A stretch of 64,000 nucleotides of DNA from GCA-2687025 sp964473525 (lineage in GTDB: Bacteria > Poribacteria > WGA-4E > GCA-2687025). Positions 17,428 to 25,120 of the stretch are shown here, piece by piece. Position 1 is the stretch's first letter. Each line of letters opens with the position of its first letter. Both the position numbers and the translations under genes were made by a program. The stretch is from positions 31,245-95,244 of the forward strand of contig CAYYPK010000025.1 in NCBI GenBank assembly GCA_964473525.1, given 5' to 3'. The notes under the pieces are model-generated. The model saw nothing but the letters and a program-made list of their open reading frames with translations, ran no database searches and was not told where the DNA came from.

Positions 17428-18110
17428 TCGCCCGACCCCAGCGAGTTCGCCCAACCCGCCAGCACCCGCGCCATCTCAACGAACACATCCTCGTCCGTGT
17501 TGCGCGAACGCTTCAGCGTCTTGAACCCGTGGTCGGCGGTGTCCAGGAAATGCAGCGTCGCGGAGTCGCCAAGGTCATCGCAGACGGGTTCCAGCAGATC
17601 GCGCTGTCCCAGGGCATCACGCGTGCCGGACAGGAACAGCATTGGGGTGGTCACGCTGCCGAGGTGTTCGGCGCGCTCGGTTCCTGGCTTCCCAGACGGG
17701 TGCAGCGGAAACGCAAAGAAGACCATCCCCGCGACGCCGTCGAAGGGTTCGTCGGCTGCCGCCATAGACGACATGCGTCCGCTGAACGAGTGTCCGCCTA
17801 CTAGCACCTGGATGCCATCGGCGACCTCACGGGCCGTCCCGATAGCGGCGCGGATCGTCTCCTGGCACACCGCGTTGGAATTCCTGCCGCCGCCTGACTC
17901 GCTGTACGGGAAGTTGTAACGCATCGTCGCAACACTGGCGTCGAAGCACCGCTCGGCGATGGTCTCGACGGTGCGATGCCGCATGTTCGTGCTCGCCCCG
18001 TGTCCAAGGACTAGCAGGCTCTGCGCGCCCTCCGGTCGCAGGAGCAGCGCGGACACCTCGCCTTTCTCCTCCGTCGCCAGGAACTTCATCTCCACCGGTT
18101 CGTACGGCAC
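17424..18110 (-). CDS. Alpha/beta hydrolase, dienelactone-hydrolase-like
   Basis: A GTG start at 18110 is supported by AAGGAG seven bases upstream; the longer frame is unlikely. The 228-residue protein has the compact KANL3/Tex30-type alpha/beta fold: V-L-G-H-G-A-S near 30, a nucleophile elbow G-G-H-S-F-S-G near 97, an acid-region strand P-M-L-F-L-S-G-T-R-D near 150 and a late A-D-H-G-F catalytic histidine segment near 187. It is cytoplasmic. The substrate is unknown. It is convergent with the VTC-like gene and the two stops share a single CTAG. Confidence 0.85.
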   Translation of the reverse strand: MPYEPVEMKFLATEEKGEVSALLLRPEGAQSLLVLGHGASTNMRHRTVETIAERCFDASVATMRYNFPYSESGGGRNSNAVCQETIRAAIGTAREVADGIQVLVGGHSFSGRMSSMAAADEPFDGVAGMVFFAFPLHPSGKPGTERAEHLGSVTTPMLFLSGTRDALGQRDLLEPVCDDLGDSATLHFLDTADHGFKTLKRSRNTDEDVFVEMARVLAGWANSLGSGD

Positions 18111-18270
18111 GCTCCATCTCCTTCGTGTGGTCTGTTGCGCACGCCACACTCCCGTTATAGGGCCGCGAAGCGCTGAGGCGCGCGGATTGTGCCGGGCGAG
18201 CGGGCGGAAAACGTCCACAGCCTTCGAGCGCGCTCGCGACGTAGCCGATTGAGATGTGGGAGTCGCGCGG

Positions 18271-19215
18271 CTAGAACGCCGTGCTGAGAGAGACGCGGTT
18301 GGACGGCCCGAGATCGCCCAGGGACACAAACGCGTAGTCCACGACGAAGCCACCCAACACGAGGCCGAAGCCACCGGTCAAGCCGCTCACGGTGCCGTGG
18401 TCGTTGCCTCCGAAGTCGTAGCGGTAACCACCGCGCAGTATCAGCGGGTCCAGCACTTCATACGAGAGCCCGGCGCCGACCTTGGGATCGTCGTCCGTCG
18501 GCAGCGCGAGGTCCAAGGCGAGGGCCGCGCGGTCATCCGCGACGCGGTAACCCGCGCCAGCGCGCAGCGTCGTTGGCAGCGAGTAGCCCTCCGCGTCGAA
18601 CGTCATGGAGGTGCCGAGGTGCTGGATGGTCGCCGCGACAGAGATGGAGCTGTCTGGCACGTCGTAGCGAACGCCCGCGTCCACGGCGAAGCCGCTCGCC
18701 GTAGCCTCGTCGATCTCCTGCCGGAGTATCTTGCCCTGGACGCCGACGGAAAGGTCGTCGTTCACGGCGAAGCCGACGCCTGCGCCCGCCGCCAAGTCGG
18801 AGGGGCGGAACACGCCTGTGGGATCGCCACTGTCGTCGCGTCCCTGGATCTCGCCGTAGTCGAAGTAGTTCACGAAGACGCCCAGCCCCGTCGTGTCGTT
18901 CAGGGGGTGTGCGAACGCGGCGTAGTTCTGGCGCAGATCCAGAATCCACTCGTTGTTCATGAGCGCCAGGTGCGTCTCGCGTGTGTGTGCCAGACCAGCG
19001 GGATTCCAGTACGTGGCGTAGGCGTCCTCGGTGAGAGCGATGCCCGCGCCTCCGCGCGCCACGGTCGCTGCCCCGACGCCCAGCTTGAGCGTGGGGAACG
19101 CTGACGTGCCGACGTCCTCGTTCGGATCCGCCACGCTCGCGGTGACGACCCCCAGCAGGCCGACCAGCACCGCGGCCGACAACGCTTGCATGTATGATCC
19201 GAATCGGCGGTTCAC
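18271..19215 (-). CDS. PorV/PorQ-family outer-membrane protein
   Basis: The GTG at 19215 has GGAG at eight-base spacing and gives a full signal peptide (about residues 1-30 ending A-S-V-A). The mature part begins with G-T-S-A-F-P-T-L-K-L-G-V-G-A and continues A-R-G-G-A-G-I-A-L-T-E-D-A-Y-A-T-Y-W-N-P-A-G-L, the hallmark of PorV/PorQ (formerly UPF0164) proteins. The rest alternates polar and hydrophobic residues as in a FadL-like barrel and ends in phenylalanine, as outer-membrane strands often do. In Bacteroidetes such proteins serve type IX secretion; no other type IX gene is present in this window. Confidence 0.85.
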   Translation of the reverse strand: MNRRFGSYMQALSAAVLVGLLGVVTASVADPNEDVGTSAFPTLKLGVGAATVARGGAGIALTEDAYATYWNPAGLAHTRETHLALMNNEWILDLRQNYAAFAHPLNDTTGLGVFVNYFDYGEIQGRDDSGDPTGVFRPSDLAAGAGVGFAVNDDLSVGVQGKILRQEIDEATASGFAVDAGVRYDVPDSSISVAATIQHLGTSMTFDAEGYSLPTTLRAGAGYRVADDRAALALDLALPTDDDPKVGAGLSYEVLDPLILRGGYRYDFGGNDHGTVSGLTGGFGLVLGGFVVDYAFVSLGDLGPSNRVSLSTAF

Positions 19216-19523
19216 GGCGAGGACTCCGATCACTGGTACGCGTCTGGGCGTCAACCTGTGGATTCTACCCCCGTGCGGCCGCTCTAGCAACGACCGGCCG
19301 GATGAAGGCACTCTATCGCGGCCCCCGTACCCCGTCAATGCTCGGAACGGCCGATGCTCCAGAGGGGCTACGATCACCGAGTCCACACAGGCCCGTCCCG
19401 ACGGCAGAAGGTGTGGCGCAGCGGGATGTACGAGTAGAATGCGGGCGCTCTGGACCATTCGGGCCGAGACGACCGATCCGCGAGTTCCGACGACACCTCT
19501 GGATTTGGGGGCGCCGCCACACC
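19216..19523. other. Divergent intergenic region (PorV-like / RraA-like)
   Basis: These 308 bases separate two divergent genes and should hold both promoters. On the plus strand TAGAAT at 19435-19440 resembles a -10 box, but no acceptable -35 is found 16-18 bases upstream. GGAG at 19224-19227 on the minus strand is the ribosome site of the PorV-like gene. No coding signal was seen. Confidence 0.35.
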
Positions 19524-20333
19524 GTGAACCTCATCGACAAAGAGACGATCCTCTCGATCACCCACGTGTGGGAGGGCGACCGATTCGACGACGGCCGGCC
19601 GCGCGTGTCCGACGACGTCATCGAGCGCATGAAGGCGATAAGCATCGAGCAGGCGTGGGGCGTCCTCAACGGCAAGGACCACCGTTGGCAATTCGCCGGC
19701 GACTGGATGAACCTGCACCCCGACCGCGTGCTCGTCGGGCGGGCCGTGACGTGCGCCTACACGCCCACGCGGCCGGACCTACGAGCTGCGGTCGCCGCGG
19801 ACGGAGAGCGCCACGGTCGCGTCGGCGGCACGAATTCCTGGGTTATCGACACGCTCGTCAAGGACGACTGCATCGTCGTGGACCTGTTCGGCAAGGTGAA
19901 GGACGGCACGTTCGCCGGCGACAACCTCGGCAACTCCATCTACGCCAAGACCGGCACGGGCATGGTCATCGACGGAGGCATCCGCGACCTCGACGGCATC
20001 TACGACCTGCCGGATTTCGCCACATTCATCCGCGGCGTTGACCCGACGGCCATCAACAACGTCGACCTTACCGGCATCAACATCCCCATCCGCATCGGTG
20101 AGGCCACATGCCTACCCGGCGATGTCGTCCTGGGCAGACGCACGGGAGTCATCTTCATCCCGCCGCAATACGCCGAAGAGGTGGTCGTGAAGGGCGAAGA
20201 GGTAGCGCTACGGGACATGTTCGGTCACCAGATGCTGCGTGAGGGCAAATACACGCCCGGCGAGATCGACCGGAAGTGGTCCGAAGAGATCGAAGCCGTC
20301 TTCGCCGAGTGGTCCGCAAATCGCGAGCAGTAG
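19524..20333 (+). CDS. RraA-family protein (HMG/CHA aldolase-like)
   Basis: I use the GTG at 19524 because coding character begins there; its ribosome site is weak (GGGGG twelve bases away). The 269-residue product has the RraA fold: V-G-R-A-V-T-C-A-Y near 73, D-C-I-V-V-D-L-F-G near 115, a glycine-rich turn L-G-N-S-I-Y-A near 135, and G-M-V-I-D-G-G-I-R-D near 148, which holds the Arg/Asp used for substrate and metal binding. RraA-type aldolases cleave 4-hydroxy-4-methyl-2-oxoglutarate or related acids. The next two genes encode sugar-acid dehydratase-like enzymes, so a catabolic role is more likely than RNase E inhibition. Confidence 0.85.
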   Translation: MNLIDKETILSITHVWEGDRFDDGRPRVSDDVIERMKAISIEQAWGVLNGKDHRWQFAGDWMNLHPDRVLVGRAVTCAYTPTRPDLRAAVAADGERHGRVGGTNSWVIDTLVKDDCIVVDLFGKVKDGTFAGDNLGNSIYAKTGTGMVIDGGIRDLDGIYDLPDFATFIRGVDPTAINNVDLTGINIPIRIGEATCLPGDVVLGRRTGVIFIPPQYAEEVVVKGEEVALRDMFGHQMLREGKYTPGEIDRKWSEEIEAVFAEWSANREQ

Positions 20334-20342
20334 GAGAGCCCT

Positions 20343-21611
20343 GTGGCGACCGAACCCCACGAGCAAGCGCTAGACAACGTCAACACGGCGTCGCGGCCGT
20401 CGGACCTGCAGATCACCGACATGCGGTTGGTGAAGACTAAGGTCGGCGGCCCGATCCTGAAGCTGGAGACGAATCAGGGCATTCACGGTCTGGGTGAAGT
20501 CCGGGACGGCGCCAGCAAGACGTTCGCGCTGATGCTGAAGAGCCGTATCCTCGGCGAGAACCCGTGCGATGTTGACCGCGTGTTTCGCAAGGTCAAGCAG
20601 TTCGGCCACCACGCGCGTCAGGGCGGAGGCGTCTGTGGTATCGAGATGGCGCTCATGGACCTCGCGGGCAAGGCGTATGGCGTGCCGTGCTACCAACTCG
20701 CGGGGGGCAAGTTCCGCGACCGCGTGCGGTGCTACGCCGACACGCCGACGCTCCGCGACCCCGCCGCAATGGGCGCCAAGCTCCAGGAGCGGATGGACCA
20801 GGGGTTCACGTTCCTCAAGATGGATGTAGGAATCGGCCTGCTGCGCGACATGCCCGACACGATCGCCGCTCCCGACGGACATCTGCGCACACACCGCATC
20901 ATGCACCCGTTCACGGGCATACGCGTCACGGACAAGGGCATCGCGGAGCTGTGCGAGTACGTCGAGGTAGTGCGCTCCGTCATCGGCTACGAGATCCCAC
21001 TCGCGGTGGACCACTTCGGACACATCGGCATCGAGGACTGCATTCGCATCGCGAAGGCTCTCGACAAGTACACCCTCGCATGGTACGAGGACATGGTGCC
21101 GTGGCAGTTCGCCGAGCAGTACGTGCGCCTGTCGAACTCCTGCGACACGCCCATCTGCACGGGCGAGGACATCTACTGTAAAGAGGACTTCCGCCCGCTC
21201 TATCAACCCCGCGGCATCGCCGTGGCGCATCCCGACATCGCGACCTCCGGTGGCATTCTGGAAACGAAGAAGATCGGCGACGAGGCGGAGGAGCACGGCA
21301 TTTCCATGGCGCTCCACATGGCGGGCACGCCGATCGCCGCGATGGCGAGCGTGCACTGCGCCGCCGCGACGGAGAACTTCCTCGTCCTCGAGAACCACTC
21401 CGTGGACAACCTGTGGTGGGACGACATGGTCACGGGCCTACCAAGCCCCATCATCCAGGACGGCTACATCGACGTGCCGGACACCCCAGGGTTGGGGATC
21501 GAGCTGAACGACGAGGTCGTCCAGGCGCATCTGCACGACTCCGAGACGGGGTATTTCACGCCGACGGACGAGTGGGACGACGAACGCTCGCACGACCGCC
21601 TCTGGAGCTAG
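20343..21611 (+). CDS. Mandelate racemase / enolase-superfamily enzyme 1
   Basis: A GTG start follows AGGAG at good spacing, nine bases after the RraA-like gene. The 422-residue protein has an N-terminal capping domain (about 20-145) and a C-terminal barrel. Metal ligands appear as D in A-V-D-H-F-G-H near 223, E in W-Y-E-D-M near 249 and E in C-T-G-E-D-I-Y near 275. A base candidate is K in F-L-K-M-D near 160, and a His lies in A-L-H-M-A-G near 325. This fits the mandelate racemase subgroup, which includes sugar-acid dehydratases. The substrate cannot be read from the sequence. It is paralogous to the next gene. Confidence 0.88.
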   Translation: MATEPHEQALDNVNTASRPSDLQITDMRLVKTKVGGPILKLETNQGIHGLGEVRDGASKTFALMLKSRILGENPCDVDRVFRKVKQFGHHARQGGGVCGIEMALMDLAGKAYGVPCYQLAGGKFRDRVRCYADTPTLRDPAAMGAKLQERMDQGFTFLKMDVGIGLLRDMPDTIAAPDGHLRTHRIMHPFTGIRVTDKGIAELCEYVEVVRSVIGYEIPLAVDHFGHIGIEDCIRIAKALDKYTLAWYEDMVPWQFAEQYVRLSNSCDTPICTGEDIYCKEDFRPLYQPRGIAVAHPDIATSGGILETKKIGDEAEEHGISMALHMAGTPIAAMASVHCAAATENFLVLENHSVDNLWWDDMVTGLPSPIIQDGYIDVPDTPGLGIELNDEVVQAHLHDSETGYFTPTDEWDDERSHDRLWS

Positions 21612-21639
21612 GACAGCAGACCGCCGGGAAGGGACAGGA

Positions 21640-22830
21640 ATGAAGATCACGGACCTGAAGTGCGCTGTCATCGGGAACAACCCGGTGGTACGCATCACCA
21701 CGGACGAGGGCGTGACAGGGTACGGCGAGGTGGAGGCGTCCAAGTCGTATCTGAAGCCGCACGTGCTGTTCTACCGCGAGTACATCCTGGGCGAGGATCC
21801 CACGAACGTCGAGCGCGTGATGCTGAAGATCCGCCGGCTGGGCAGCTTCAAGCCGTGGGGTAGCGCCGTCAGCGCGATCGAGATGGCTCTCTGGGACATC
21901 GCCGGCAAAGCCGCGGGCCTGCCGGTGTACAAGCTTCTCGGTGGCAAGGTCCGCGACAAGGTGCGCGTCTACAACGGAGCCGTGCGCTTCCCGATGCACG
22001 ACCAGTCGCCCGCCGGCCATGCCGAGAACGCGCAGCGCATGAAGGAGTCGCCCGAGGGGTTCTCCATAGTGAAGCAGGGCGTCGCCTTCCATAGCGGCAT
22101 GCCGACGAACTTCCCAGACTTCCACTATGGCGACAATCTCGCCGGCGGCCATCGCGTCAACAAGGGGTTGCTGACCGAGAAGGGCATGAACCACGTCGTC
22201 GCCTGCGTCGAGGCGATGAAGGGCGCGCTTGGTGACGAGGTGGGTCTGGCGTTGGATTGCGGACCTGGGATGGTCGTCGCCGACGCCATCAAGCTCGCGA
22301 AGGCGGTCGAGCCGTACAACGTCATGTGGCTAGAGGACATGATCACGGGCGACTACGTGCCGTACGTGTCCGCCGACCTGTACCGCGAAGTCACGCGGAG
22401 CACGACGACGCCGATCCACACTGGCGAGCAGATATACCTGCGCCAGAATTTCCAGGAGCTCGTCGAGAAACGCGCGGTGGACATTCTCGGCCCCGACCCG
22501 TGCGACATCGGCGGCATTGCCGAACTGAAGTGGGTCACGGAGTACGCCGATCTGCACGGCATCCTGATGGCTCCGCACGGCACGGGGGATGGGCTGCTGG
22601 GACTCGCCGCCCTGGTGCAGGTGTGCGCAACGCTGCCGCAGAACTACATCGCCTTTGAGTACCCCACCGGACGCCCCGACTGGTGGTACGACATCGTCAC
22701 TGGTCTGCCGGACCCAATCGTCGTCGATAGCCACATAGAGGTCTGGGATCGCCCGGGGATGGGCGTCGATCTGGATGAGGACGCGGCGCGACCGTATCTG
22801 TCGGACGAGGACGCTGACTTCTTCGACTAG
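21640..22830 (+). CDS. Mandelate racemase / enolase-superfamily enzyme 2
   Basis: The ATG follows AAGGGACAGGA and lies 28 bases after the first enolase-type gene. The 396-residue product has capping and barrel domains. Candidate metal ligands are D in L-A-L-D-C-G near 207, E in W-L-E-D-M near 231 and E in H-T-G-E-Q-I-Y near 263; candidate catalytic residues are K in I-V-K-Q-G near 145 and H in A-P-H-G-T-G-D-G near 313. It differs enough from its neighbour to act on another substrate or at another step. The stop shares CTAG with the stop of the convergent BrnA-like gene. Confidence 0.88.
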   Translation: MKITDLKCAVIGNNPVVRITTDEGVTGYGEVEASKSYLKPHVLFYREYILGEDPTNVERVMLKIRRLGSFKPWGSAVSAIEMALWDIAGKAAGLPVYKLLGGKVRDKVRVYNGAVRFPMHDQSPAGHAENAQRMKESPEGFSIVKQGVAFHSGMPTNFPDFHYGDNLAGGHRVNKGLLTEKGMNHVVACVEAMKGALGDEVGLALDCGPGMVVADAIKLAKAVEPYNVMWLEDMITGDYVPYVSADLYREVTRSTTTPIHTGEQIYLRQNFQELVEKRAVDILGPDPCDIGGIAELKWVTEYADLHGILMAPHGTGDGLLGLAALVQVCATLPQNYIAFEYPTGRPDWWYDIVTGLPDPIVVDSHIEVWDRPGMGVDLDEDAARPYLSDEDADFFD

Positions 22831-23213
22831 CCGGGCCGGTCGGGTTCCGCGTCCGCCGACTTGTCAGGGGCGAGCAGCTCCAGGCAGGCGGTTGACAGGC
22901 GCACCATCTCGCTCAGTCGCTGGGCGAGTGCAAAGGCGCGCTCGTCAAGATCATCGGCTTGCCGCACCTCAGCCAGGAGCAAGGAGGCGCGTCGGATGTC
23001 CTCGCCGGCGGCCTCGACGGACAACGTCCCTGGGCTGGTTACACGTTGCGCGGCTTGTAGTTCGTCCTCAGTGGGCAGAAACGTGTCTGGATCGTGCGCT
23101 ACGGCGCGCTCAATGTCCTCATCGGTGAGAGCGTGGAAGTCCTCCCACACCATGCCCCCATCGGAGTCAGACGCTGGCGTCGGCGTCTCGTGCTTCGTAT
23201 CGCCGTCGTTCAT
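22827..23213 (-). CDS. brnA: BrnA-like antitoxin with C-terminal helical extension
   Basis: The ATG at 23213 has an AAAGGCGA-type ribosome site and overlaps the 3' end of the toxin gene by 47 bases. The 128-residue product has an acidic disordered N-terminus, then W-E-D-F-H-A-L-T-D-E-D-I-E-R-A-V-A at about 22-38 followed by D-P-D-T-F, which is the BrnA pattern. After residue 60 comes an extra helical region that I do not see in typical BrnA. Known BrnA proteins neutralise BrnT and repress their own promoter. Order (toxin first, antitoxin second) also matches the family. Confidence 0.75.
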   Translation of the reverse strand: MNDGDTKHETPTPASDSDGGMVWEDFHALTDEDIERAVAHDPDTFLPTEDELQAAQRVTSPGTLSVEAAGEDIRRASLLLAEVRQADDLDERAFALAQRLSEMVRLSTACLELLAPDKSADAEPDRPG

Positions 23214-23454
23214 GGCGCGTCGCCTTTCGCGCGGAGATAATCCGCGTAGAAGCTGCTCTCTCCGTGTAGATGACAAACACGAGGGCGCCACGGGCGTGAC
23301 CCAGCACCCACCAGCGTTCCTCGCCATAGTCGTTCCGAGAATCTACGCCAGACAGGCGTAGCGGATCGCTGAACACGTTCTGCGCGACCTCGAAACTGAT
23401 GCGGTGCCTCCGGAGGTTGCGGCTCGCCTTCTCCACGTCCCACTCGTACGTCAC
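23167..23454 (-). CDS. brnT: BrnT-family ribonuclease toxin
   Basis: The 95-residue product from a GTG start shows the BrnT signature: Y-E-W-D-V-E-K-A-S-R-N-L-R-R-H at 3-17, I-S-F-E-V-A-Q-N-V-F-S-D-P near 19-31, an E-E-R-W segment near 45, and the end R-I-I-S-A-R-K-A-T-R-H-E-R. BrnT proteins are RelE-fold ribonucleases that stop translation. A BrnA-like gene overlaps its end. The pair sits between sugar-acid genes and a metal exporter, and nothing else in the area suggests a mobile element. Confidence 0.9.
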   Translation of the reverse strand: MTYEWDVEKASRNLRRHRISFEVAQNVFSDPLRLSGVDSRNDYGEERWWVLGHARGALVFVIYTERAASTRIISARKATRHERRRYEARDADASV

Positions 23455-23755
23455 GAGCCTGCACCCTCGATGCGCGCAACATCAGACGGTTCCCGCGACC
23501 GGCACCATGCATAGGATACCACACGCCATGCCCAGCTTCGCCCCCCAATCGCGCCATCGCCCGCCGGTTGGCACATAGAGCGACCTCGGAGCGGTTCACC
23601 AACACGGCAACGGCGGCCGCCCAATGTGGGCGTGAAGCGATGCTACTGTGGTACCTCTGTCCGTAGCTACGGGCTCGGCGCCCGCCTACGGACCGGGCTA
23701 CACATGAAACGGACGACGCCAATACGACGACCGCAGCGAACGAGGGAATGGCTGC
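23455..23755. other. Intergenic region between brnT and the CDF transporter
   Basis: About 300 bases separate these divergent genes. The region must hold the toxin-antitoxin promoter (minus strand) and the CDF promoter (plus strand). The only clear structure is the palindrome and inverted repeat at 23659-23693, listed separately. Short open frames here look like shadows. Confidence 0.4.
23659..23693 (+). promoter_or_regulatory. Palindrome plus inverted repeat in the CDF transporter leader
   Basis: CCGTAGCTACGG at 23661-23672 is a perfect 12-base palindrome. Its left arm, extended to GTCCGTAG (23659-23666), can also pair with CTACGGAC at 23686-23693, enclosing a second small stem CGGGC...GCCCG. 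The two pairings exclude each other. It ends 62 bases before the CDF start, so it could be a metalloregulator operator or an alternative leader structure. Confidence 0.4.
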
Positions 23756-24757
23756 TTGACGAACGATGTGATGCGCGTGCGAATCCGGGCGATGCGCGTT
23801 TCCGTCGCCGTCGGCGTCGTCATGTTGGCGACGAAAGTGACCGCGTACGTGCTCACCGGCTCCGCCGCCATCGCCTCGGACGCCATCGAGTCCGTGGTGC
23901 ACGTCCTGGCCACAGTGTTCGCCCTCTACAGCGTCATCAAGAGCGTCCAGCCACCCGATCCTTTGCATCCCTACGGGCACGGGAAGATTGAGTTCTTCTC
24001 CGCTGGCTTCGAGGGCGGACTCATCATCCTTGCGGCGTGCGCGATCGTCGCCCAGGTTGCGCAGTCGCTTGTGCTGGGCGCGCGGGCGCACGATCTTGGC
24101 GTGGGCATTCTGCTAACGCTAGCTGCTGGCGCTGTGAACCTTGTGCTTGGGGTCTACCTCATCAGGACGGGGAGGCAGACCGGGTCGCTAACAGTCGAGG
24201 CGGATGGGAAACACGTCCTGACAGACTCTTACACGAGTCTCGGCGTGGTCGTTGGGCTGGCGCTCGTTCGTCTGACAGGCTGGGCGCTGCTGGACCCGCT
24301 CGTCGCCCTGGCCGTCGCGCTCAACATTCTGGTGACAGGGGGCAGGCTCGTCCGGGCCGCGGTGGGCGGCCTGATGGACGAGGCCGAACACGACGTCCTG
24401 GCCGACATTCTCGCCGTCATCCAGCGACAGCGCAGACCCGAGTGGATCGACGTGCATCACCTGCGGTCGTGGCGTTCCGGTGACAGGCGCTACGTCGATC
24501 TTCACCTGACCGTGCCACGTTACTGGGATATCGAGCGCGCGCACGCCGTGCAGCATGCTTTCGAGGAGACGGTGCTGACGCATCTGGGGGCAGAAGGCGA
24601 CGTCATTATCCACCTCGACCCGTGCGTGCCGGAGTGCTGCCCGTTCTGTGATGTAGACGGCTGCGCCGTCCGGGCCGAGCCACGCGCCGTGCAGCATCCG
24701 TGGACGATCGAGCGGGCCGTGGGCGGGCCGGCGCACACCGAGATCGGCGGGCCATAG
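23756..24757 (+). CDS. Cation diffusion facilitator (CDF) metal exporter
   Basis: A TTG start follows GAGGGA at about nine bases; GTG and ATG codons at 23768 and 23771 are alternatives. The 333-residue protein has about six membrane helices with the CDF metal sites S-D-A-I-E-S-V near 42, H-P-Y-G-H-G-K near 73 and a D-S-Y motif in V-L-T-D-S-Y-T-S-L-G near 160. A cytoplasmic C-terminal domain follows. It ends in an unusual cysteine-rich stretch, P-C-V-P-E-C-C-P-F-C-D-V-D-G-C, near 287-301. CDF proteins export Zn, Fe, Mn or Co by proton exchange; the metal is not predictable here, although the Cys cluster could bind Zn or another soft metal. Confidence 0.9.
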   Translation: MTNDVMRVRIRAMRVSVAVGVVMLATKVTAYVLTGSAAIASDAIESVVHVLATVFALYSVIKSVQPPDPLHPYGHGKIEFFSAGFEGGLIILAACAIVAQVAQSLVLGARAHDLGVGILLTLAAGAVNLVLGVYLIRTGRQTGSLTVEADGKHVLTDSYTSLGVVVGLALVRLTGWALLDPLVALAVALNILVTGGRLVRAAVGGLMDEAEHDVLADILAVIQRQRRPEWIDVHHLRSWRSGDRRYVDLHLTVPRYWDIERAHAVQHAFEETVLTHLGAEGDVIIHLDPCVPECCPFCDVDGCAVRAEPRAVQHPWTIERAVGGPAHTEIGGP

Positions 24758-25120
24758 CGACTGCGCGCCCTGGCCCCGGGGCAGGCCGCTGCGGGAGTGG
24801 CAGCTTGAGCGAGCGCGACGACATTAGGGGTCGCGCCTGACGGCCGCTTGCGGTATACTACTGGTGGATTAATGTACCCGTCATCACGTCACGGGCGGGC
24901 AGTAGGGGGCGCCAGAGGCCGCATCCCAGGCCGGACTCGCCATCCAGCCGTTTGGGTAACGCGTCTGAGGCGTTTGATTGCCGCAGAGATATGCGTGTCT
25001 GCGAGAACGCGAGCTAGGGTTGCTGTAACGTCGTGCAGCCGTTAGCGCGTTCACGAGACAGGATTTTGACCAGCGCGCGCAGCGCGCTGGCGCCATGCCA
25101 CCATCGGAACGGAGCGGGAC
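24758..25120. other. Intergenic region upstream of the HEAT-repeat gene
   Basis: These 363 bases contain no convincing gene. TATACT at 24854-24859 is a good -10 box on the plus strand but has no -35 match at 16-18 bases. A stable hairpin at 25070-25090 lies near the end and is listed separately. The region probably carries a long 5' leader for the HEAT-repeat gene. Confidence 0.4.
25070..25090 (+). other. GC-rich hairpin in the leader of the HEAT-repeat gene
   Basis: CCAGCGCGC (25070-25078) and GCGCGCTGG (25082-25090) are perfect complements around a GCA loop. The stem ends 30 bases before the start codon and no T-run follows, so it looks more like a leader structure that could affect translation or stability than a terminator. 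Confidence 0.4.
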
